Below are positions 13,670 to 17,258 of a DNA stretch of 17,258 nucleotides, one piece after another. Within the stretch, counting starts at the first letter, position 1. Every line of letters starts with the position of its first letter. The notes under the pieces were generated by a model. That model worked only from the letters and a program-made list of their open reading frames with translations, was not told where the DNA came from and ran no database searches. Made by a program: the position numbers and the translations under genes. This stretch comes from Pseudomonadaceae bacterium UBA836. GTDB taxonomy: Bacteria > Pseudomonadota > Gammaproteobacteria > Pseudomonadales > Pseudomonadaceae. Location: NCBI GenBank assembly GCA_002296055.1, contig DBHE01000210.1, forward strand, positions 1-17,258. Reading direction: 5' to 3'.

Positions 13670-14482
13670 ATGCCTGAATTACCTGAAGTCGAAACGACGC
13701 GGCGCGGTATCGCGCCCCATTTGCAGGGTCAGCGGGTGCTCCGTCTGGTGGTGCGTGAGCGACGGCTGCGTTGGCCGATCCCCGAGGATCTGGCGATCCA
13801 GATCGAGGGGCAGTGCTTTGACGCCATCGAGCGGCGTGCCAAATACCTGTTGATGCGCATTGGCGGCGGCACCCTGATTGGTCACCTGGGCATGTCAGGC
13901 AGTCTGCGCCTGGTGCCGGCTGGCACGCCGCCCGGCAAGCACGATCATGTGGATATCGAGCTGGAGTCGGGCATGGCGCTGCGCTACACCGACCCGCGCC
14001 GTTTTGGCGCGCTGCTCTGGGCCCGTGCTGACGAGCCCCATGCGCTGCTGGGCAAGCTGGGGCCCGAGCCGCTGTCGGCTGCCTTTGATGGCGAGCGGCT
14101 GTATCAGCTGTCGCGTGGCAAGGGGACGGCGGTCAAACCCTTTATCATGGACAACGCGATCGTCGTGGGCGTGGGCAACATCTACGCTAGCGAGGCGCTG
14201 TTTGCCGCCGGCATCGATCCGCGGCGCGAGGCCGGGCGCATCAGTCGCCAGCGCTATCAACGCCTTGCCGAGGAGATCAAGCGGATTCTGGCCGCTGCCA
14301 TCGAGCGTGGCGGCACCACACTGCGTGACTTCGTTGGCGGTGACGGGCAGCCGGGCTATTTCAAGCAGGAACTGTTCGTCTACGGCCGCGGCGGGCAGCT
14401 GTGCAAACAGTGCGGCACCACCTTGTCCGAGGTCCGTTTGGGGCAGCGCAGTTCGGTATTCTGTCGCAACTGTCAGCGCTGA
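13670..14482 (+). CDS. mutM: Formamidopyrimidine-DNA glycosylase (MutM/Fpg)
   Basis: This 270-aa base-excision repair enzyme removes 8-oxoguanine and ring-opened purines and nicks the abasic site. The N-terminus is [13 protein letters not shown], with catalytic Pro2 and Glu3. Lys58 lies in RRAKYLL. The helix-two-turn-helix is marked by [20 protein letters not shown]. The C-terminal zinc finger uses Cys245, Cys248, Cys265 and Cys268 (CKQC and CRNC), and Arg260 occupies the conserved finger arginine position. Length is normal and all key residues are present. It starts 1 nt after the membrane-protein stop and is followed by an independent small gene, so it is probably the last gene of the plus-strand run. 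Confidence 0.98.
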   Translation: MPELPEVETTRRGIAPHLQGQRVLRLVVRERRLRWPIPEDLAIQIEGQCFDAIERRAKYLLMRIGGGTLIGHLGMSGSLRLVPAGTPPGKHDHVDIELESGMALRYTDPRRFGALLWARADEPHALLGKLGPEPLSAAFDGERLYQLSRGKGTAVKPFIMDNAIVVGVGNIYASEALFAAGIDPRREAGRISRQRYQRLAEEIKRILAAAIERGGTTLRDFVGGDGQPGYFKQELFVYGRGGQLCKQCGTTLSEVRLGQRSSVFCRNCQR

Positions 14483-14614
14483 GGTGGGTGATTTGCAGGC
14501 GGGTGCGTTCCGTATTCGCGTGATTGTGCCTACAATGCAAGGGACGCCGACGGCCCAGAGGAATTGGGCGGGTGAGATAATCAATGCCTTTCGGGCCACA
14601 ACCAGGGATTAACT

Positions 14615-14947
14615 ATGCGCCTGTTACGTCATTCCACCGCACTTATTGCCGGCCTGCTGATGAGCGCCAGCGTCATGGCTGCGGACTCTTATAACGAATA
14701 TCACCAGGACGAGCCGGGCTACTTCGCCATGGTCGGGGATCTGGTCATTGCTCGCCCGCTGCTGCTGGGTGTGACGCTGGTCGGCGCGGGCGCCTTCCTG
14801 GTCAGCCTGCCGTTCAGCGCCATGGGCGGCAACGTAGGTGAAGCCGGTCACGAGCTGGTGATTCGCCCGGCCGAAGAAACCTTTGTACGTTGCCTGGGCT
14901 GCAGCCGTGTTGGCTATGGCCGCAAGCAGCAGGACGAAGTGCGCTGA
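14615..14947 (+). CDS. Small exported or inner-membrane protein of unknown function
   Basis: This 110-aa protein begins with a likely Sec signal (MRLLRHSTALIAGLLMSASVMA, cleavage after about residue 22, before ADSYNEYHQDE). One hydrophobic segment follows at about 46-70 (ARPLLLGVTLVGAGAFLVSL), then PFSAMGGNVGEAGHELVIRP, and a C-terminal part with ETFVRCLGC. I recall similar small proteins beside mutM in Pseudomonas genomes, but no function is known to me. The ATG at 14615 has AGGG about 7 nt upstream. A TACAAT box at 14531-14536 is a possible -10, but its -35 is weak. The 132-bp gap after mutM suggests its own promoter. Confidence 0.78.
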   Translation: MRLLRHSTALIAGLLMSASVMAADSYNEYHQDEPGYFAMVGDLVIARPLLLGVTLVGAGAFLVSLPFSAMGGNVGEAGHELVIRPAEETFVRCLGCSRVGYGRKQQDEVR

Positions 14948-15022
14948 TCGACCTTCACGGCTGAGCCATGCAACGGGTCGGCGCAGTAGGGCGGGCCAGG
15001 CTGCGGCCAACACGGTGGCAGC

Positions 15023-16837
15023 ATGGCTGAGGTGCGCCTGAGTACGAAGCTGGTGCCACTGCTGCGCCCGCTCGGGCTGTTGCTCGCGCTGGCGCTGGTG
15101 GTGCTGCTGTTTCTCAGAAGCCCGCCGCTGGCGCTGCTGGTTGCCGGGGTAGCGCTGTTTCTGCTGGGCATGCGCTACTTGGAAGATGGCTTTCGCGCCT
15201 TCACCGGTGGTGCGCTGGAACGTTGGCTGGCGGTCAGCACCGACCGGCTTTGGAAAAGCCTCACCTTCGGTACCCTGAGTACCGCGCTGGTGCAATCCAG
15301 CTCCCTCGTTACACTACTGAGTATCGCCTTTCTCAGCGCCGGGCTGATTAGCCTGACGGCGGGTATCGGCATTGTCTTTGGCGCCAACCTCGGCACTACA
15401 ACGGGCGCCTGGCTGATTGCGTTGGTGGGCCTCAAGCTGGACCTGGCGCAGGTTGGCATGCCGCTGCTGGTGTTTGGCGTGGTGTTGGAACGCAACCGGC
15501 AGGCGCGCTGGCGCGGTACCGGGCAGGTGCTGCTGGGTATCGGCCTTCTGTTCCTCGGTATCGATCAGATGAAGGCCGGCTTTGCCGGGCTGGATCAGGT
15601 ATTCGATCTGGCGGCCTATCAGGTCGAGGGTTGGCAGGGCATTTTGCTGTACGCCTTACTCGGCACCCTGGCGACGGTCTTGATGCAGTCCAGTCATGCC
15701 ACGTTGATGGTCACCCTGGCGGCGCTGGCAAGCGGGCAACTCGACTATCACAACGCTTTGGCGATGGCGGTCGGCGCCAACCTTGGTACTACGGTAACCG
15801 CGTTGATTGCCGCATTGGGTGCCAATAACGCAGGTAGGCAGCTCGCCGCAGCCCATATTCTGTTCAATTTGCTGACGGCTCTGGTGGCACTAAGCGTTCT
15901 GCCGCTGCTGGCGGGTTTAGTCGATCAGCTGGCTGACGGCCTGGGCATCGACGCCACGGCCTATACCCTTAAACTGGCACTGTTCCACACCCTGTTCAAT
16001 CTGCTCGGTCTGCTACTGATGCTGCCGCTGGTACCGATGCTGGTGCGCCTGCTGCAGCGCTGGCTGCCGGCCCCGGCACTGGTGCCGGGCGAGGATCTGG
16101 CCGATCAGCCGCGCTCCCACGCTCTGTATCTGGATGAGGCGGCGCGGCGCCATGCCGACACCGCGCTCAAGGTGTTGCAGCAGGAGTTGGGCCATCTGGC
16201 GGCGACCAGTCGGCAGGTGATTGCGTCGGCACTTTATCTGCCCGCCGAGTTTCGTCAGGACATGACCCGTGAGCGCGCCCTCAGTGAGGCCTTGCCGGTC
16301 TTGCCGCTGGCCGAGCGAGAAGACGCCGATGCGCTTTATCACCAGCACATCAAGGGTATCTATGCGGACATCGTCGACTTTCTCAGTCACCTGGACTGCG
16401 ACACCCTGCCAGAGCAGCAGCAGGCGCTGATGCAATTGAATCTGGCAGCGCGGGACCTGGTAGAGGCGGTGAAGGCGGCCAAGCACCTGCAGAGCAATCT
16501 GCGCAAGCATATCGATAGCGCGCGGCCGGCGTTGCGCGAGGGCTACCGTCAGCTGCGAGAGCAGGGCCGCCTGCTGCTCAGCGATCAGGCCCGGCGTGAG
16601 GCCGACGGCTTGTCTGCCGAGGCTGAACAGCAGCGCTCGGCGGCCTATGTGGATCAGCAGCAGTTGTTCCGCAGCCAGTTTGAGCAGCGCCTGAACCAGC
16701 AGCTACGCGCCGGTGAGCTGGACGGCTGGCAAGCCACCAGCCTGCTGAATGACCTGCACTACCTGCTGGAATCCAGTGCCAACCTGCGCGCCGCCCACGA
16801 CGCCCTGAGCATTCCGGCGGATCTTGCCGAGGCTTGA
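15023..16837 (+). CDS. Na/Pi-cotransporter family protein with PhoU-like C-terminal region
   Basis: This 604-aa protein resembles Na/Pi-cotransporter II/YjbB proteins. The membrane part (about residues 15-350) has two inverted-repeat-like blocks. The first has the QSSS motif (STALVQSSSLVTLLSIAFL) and GANLGTTTGAW; the second has the weaker QSSHATLMVTLAAL and GANLGTTVTALIAALG. A long helical, charged cytoplasmic part (about 365-604) follows, with many Glu, Arg and Gln residues, as in PhoU-like domains. The family moves phosphate across the inner membrane, often outward in YjbB-type members. The ATG at 15023 has GGTGG a few nt upstream, a modest ribosome site. The 75-bp gap from the small exported protein allows co-transcription. 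Confidence 0.9.
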   Translation: MAEVRLSTKLVPLLRPLGLLLALALVVLLFLRSPPLALLVAGVALFLLGMRYLEDGFRAFTGGALERWLAVSTDRLWKSLTFGTLSTALVQSSSLVTLLSIAFLSAGLISLTAGIGIVFGANLGTTTGAWLIALVGLKLDLAQVGMPLLVFGVVLERNRQARWRGTGQVLLGIGLLFLGIDQMKAGFAGLDQVFDLAAYQVEGWQGILLYALLGTLATVLMQSSHATLMVTLAALASGQLDYHNALAMAVGANLGTTVTALIAALGANNAGRQLAAAHILFNLLTALVALSVLPLLAGLVDQLADGLGIDATAYTLKLALFHTLFNLLGLLLMLPLVPMLVRLLQRWLPAPALVPGEDLADQPRSHALYLDEAARRHADTALKVLQQELGHLAATSRQVIASALYLPAEFRQDMTRERALSEALPVLPLAEREDADALYHQHIKGIYADIVDFLSHLDCDTLPEQQQALMQLNLAARDLVEAVKAAKHLQSNLRKHIDSARPALREGYRQLREQGRLLLSDQARREADGLSAEAEQQRSAAYVDQQQLFRSQFEQRLNQQLRAGELDGWQATSLLNDLHYLLESSANLRAAHDALSIPADLAEA

Positions 16838-16939
16838 GTGTTGATGGGGTTGTGGCATGCCTTCCTAGCCATCGCGCCTTGTATCTGCATGCTTGAGCAC
16901 TCGCAGAGGGCGTGTGAAATGGATTAGCGCTTCCCTTTG

Positions 16940-16963
16940 GGGGGGCTGGGCAAGCAGCCCCCC
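16940..16963 (+). terminator. GC-rich hairpin behind the transporter gene
   Basis: The 9-bp arms GGGGGGCTG and CAGCCCCCC enclose a 6-nt loop, about 100 bp beyond the transporter stop. There is no T-run, so Rho-independent termination is uncertain. It may instead be part of a dispersed repeat. Confidence 0.4.
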
Positions 16964-17106
16964 TTGGCTCGCCGTAAAGGCGAAAGGCGGACTTAGCACC
17001 AGCACGATGCCGAAGATACTGGGTTGCAACAGGATGGGCTCGCAACGCAAAAGTAGGGAGGTGCGCCGCTGGAGATATCGCTCCTTGCTGATTCCCGATA
17101 ACCCAT

Positions 17107-17141
17107 AAAAAAACGCCTGATGCAGGGCATCAGGCGTTTTT
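17107..17141. terminator. Bidirectional intrinsic terminator before the EF-G gene end
   Basis: The perfect 11-bp stem ACGCCTGATGC (17113-17123) and GCATCAGGCGT (17127-17137) has a 3-nt loop, an A-run on the left (17107-17112) and a T-run on the right (17138-17141). It ends transcription of the EF-G gene from the right and can also stop readthrough from the left. Confidence 0.93.
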
Positions 17142-17162
17142 CGGTGCAGAGTAACGCGAGCC

Positions 17163-17258
17163 TTACTTGGCAGCGCGCTTCTCTTTCTCCTTGGCGATCA
17201 CGGTCTCGGCAACGTTGGCCGGGCACGCGGAGTAGTGCGAGAACTCCATGGAGAACTG
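17163..17258 (-). CDS. fusA: Elongation factor G paralog, C-terminal fragment
   Basis: The last 31 codons of a minus-strand gene are visible, beginning [20 protein letters not shown] and ending KEKEKRAAK before TAA at 17163-17165. SMEF followed by HY and PANVA matches domain V of EF-G, whose E. coli form reads YSMEFLKYAEAPSNVAQAV. The remainder lies outside the window. The gene is followed by a terminator and an opposite-strand transporter gene, not by tuf, so this is probably a second EF-G (FusB-like) copy rather than the str-operon gene. The lysine-rich tail is longer than in E. coli EF-G. The call rests on a short segment. Confidence 0.7.
   Translation of the reverse strand, partial: QFSMEFSHYSACPANVAETVIAKEKEKRAAK

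Larger units (their letters stand above)
16838..17162. other. Gene-free 325-bp region with GC hairpin and terminator
   Basis: After the transporter stop codon there is no convincing gene. A strong hairpin, GGGGGGCTG (16940-16948) with CAGCCCCCC (16955-16963), lies in the middle. A bidirectional terminator closes the region. A minus-strand 61-codon frame at 16865-17050 runs across the hairpin but lacks a ribosome site and any recognised domain. The stretch reads like a Pseudomonas intergenic repeat, but I cannot verify that. Confidence 0.6.

Noticed and set aside
14907..15016. Inverted words CCGTGTTGGC (14907-14916) and GCCAACACGG (15007-15016)
   Set aside because: Ten-base arms 90 bp apart, one of them inside a coding region; I cannot separate this from chance.
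16865..17050. Minus-strand 61-codon frame in the gene-free stretch near the right edge
   Set aside because: No ribosome site or recognised domain, and it crosses a strong hairpin; kept only as possible repeat remnant.
6885..17137. Shared ACGCCTGAT at 6885-6893 and 17113-17121
   Set aside because: Both are terminator stems and the shared word is short, so this is not evidence of a common element.

Overview
The window looks like a chromosomal segment of a gammaproteobacterium of the Pseudomonas type (Pseudomonadaceae, possibly the Halopseudomonas side; genus not certain). The reasons are high GC, strong Shine-Dalgarno sites, FadD/FadJ/PaaH/PcaF-type proteins close to Pseudomonas sequences as I remember them, a mutM gene followed by a small exported protein, and heptad repeats behind stop codons. 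I see no rRNA, tRNA, insertion sequence, phage gene or CRISPR array.

Region 1 (1-11669) is a fatty-acid or acyl-CoA beta-oxidation island. On the minus strand lie a bifunctional enoyl-CoA hydratase/3-hydroxyacyl-CoA dehydrogenase and, after it, an acyl-CoA dehydrogenase cut by the left edge. Next is an IclR-family regulator (minus), divergent from a FadD-like acyl-CoA ligase (plus), which is translationally coupled to an unusual short crotonase. Then come three minus-strand genes: a double-hotdog acyl-CoA thioesterase, a PEBP/YbhB-like protein and a small membrane protein. The island closes with a minus-strand pair, a PaaH-type 3-hydroxyacyl-CoA dehydrogenase and a PcaF/PaaJ-type thiolase. 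Together these supply activation, dehydrogenation, hydration, second dehydrogenation, thiolysis and thioester release. The thiolase and PaaH-type enzyme suggest dicarboxylyl-CoA or medium-chain substrates, but this is inference.

The most interesting signal is a shared 15-bp palindrome, TTTCGC-N3-GCGAAA, each copy one mismatch from consensus. It occurs twice before the bifunctional gene, once before the ligase and once before the PaaH-type gene. It is the best candidate operator for the embedded IclR regulator and would unite three promoters into one local regulon.

Region 2 (11897-14482, plus) is a tightly packed run: a PaaI-like hotdog thioesterase, a polytopic membrane protein of unknown function (GTGA overlap) and mutM (1-nt gap). 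Region 3 (14615-16837, plus) holds a small exported hydrophobic protein and a Na/Pi-cotransporter-like protein with a PhoU-like C-terminal region. A 325-bp gene-free stretch with a GC-rich hairpin and a strong bidirectional terminator follows. The right edge holds the last 31 codons of an elongation factor G gene on the minus strand, probably a second EF-G copy because no tuf follows it.

Non-coding structure is rich: two loci where inverted period-7 arrays (GCTTGNN or GCTTCCA) flank a terminator-like hairpin just behind a stop codon, a 42-nt near-perfect hairpin, a 24-bp palindrome between co-directional genes, and a long imperfect stem between the PaaH-type and PaaI-type genes.
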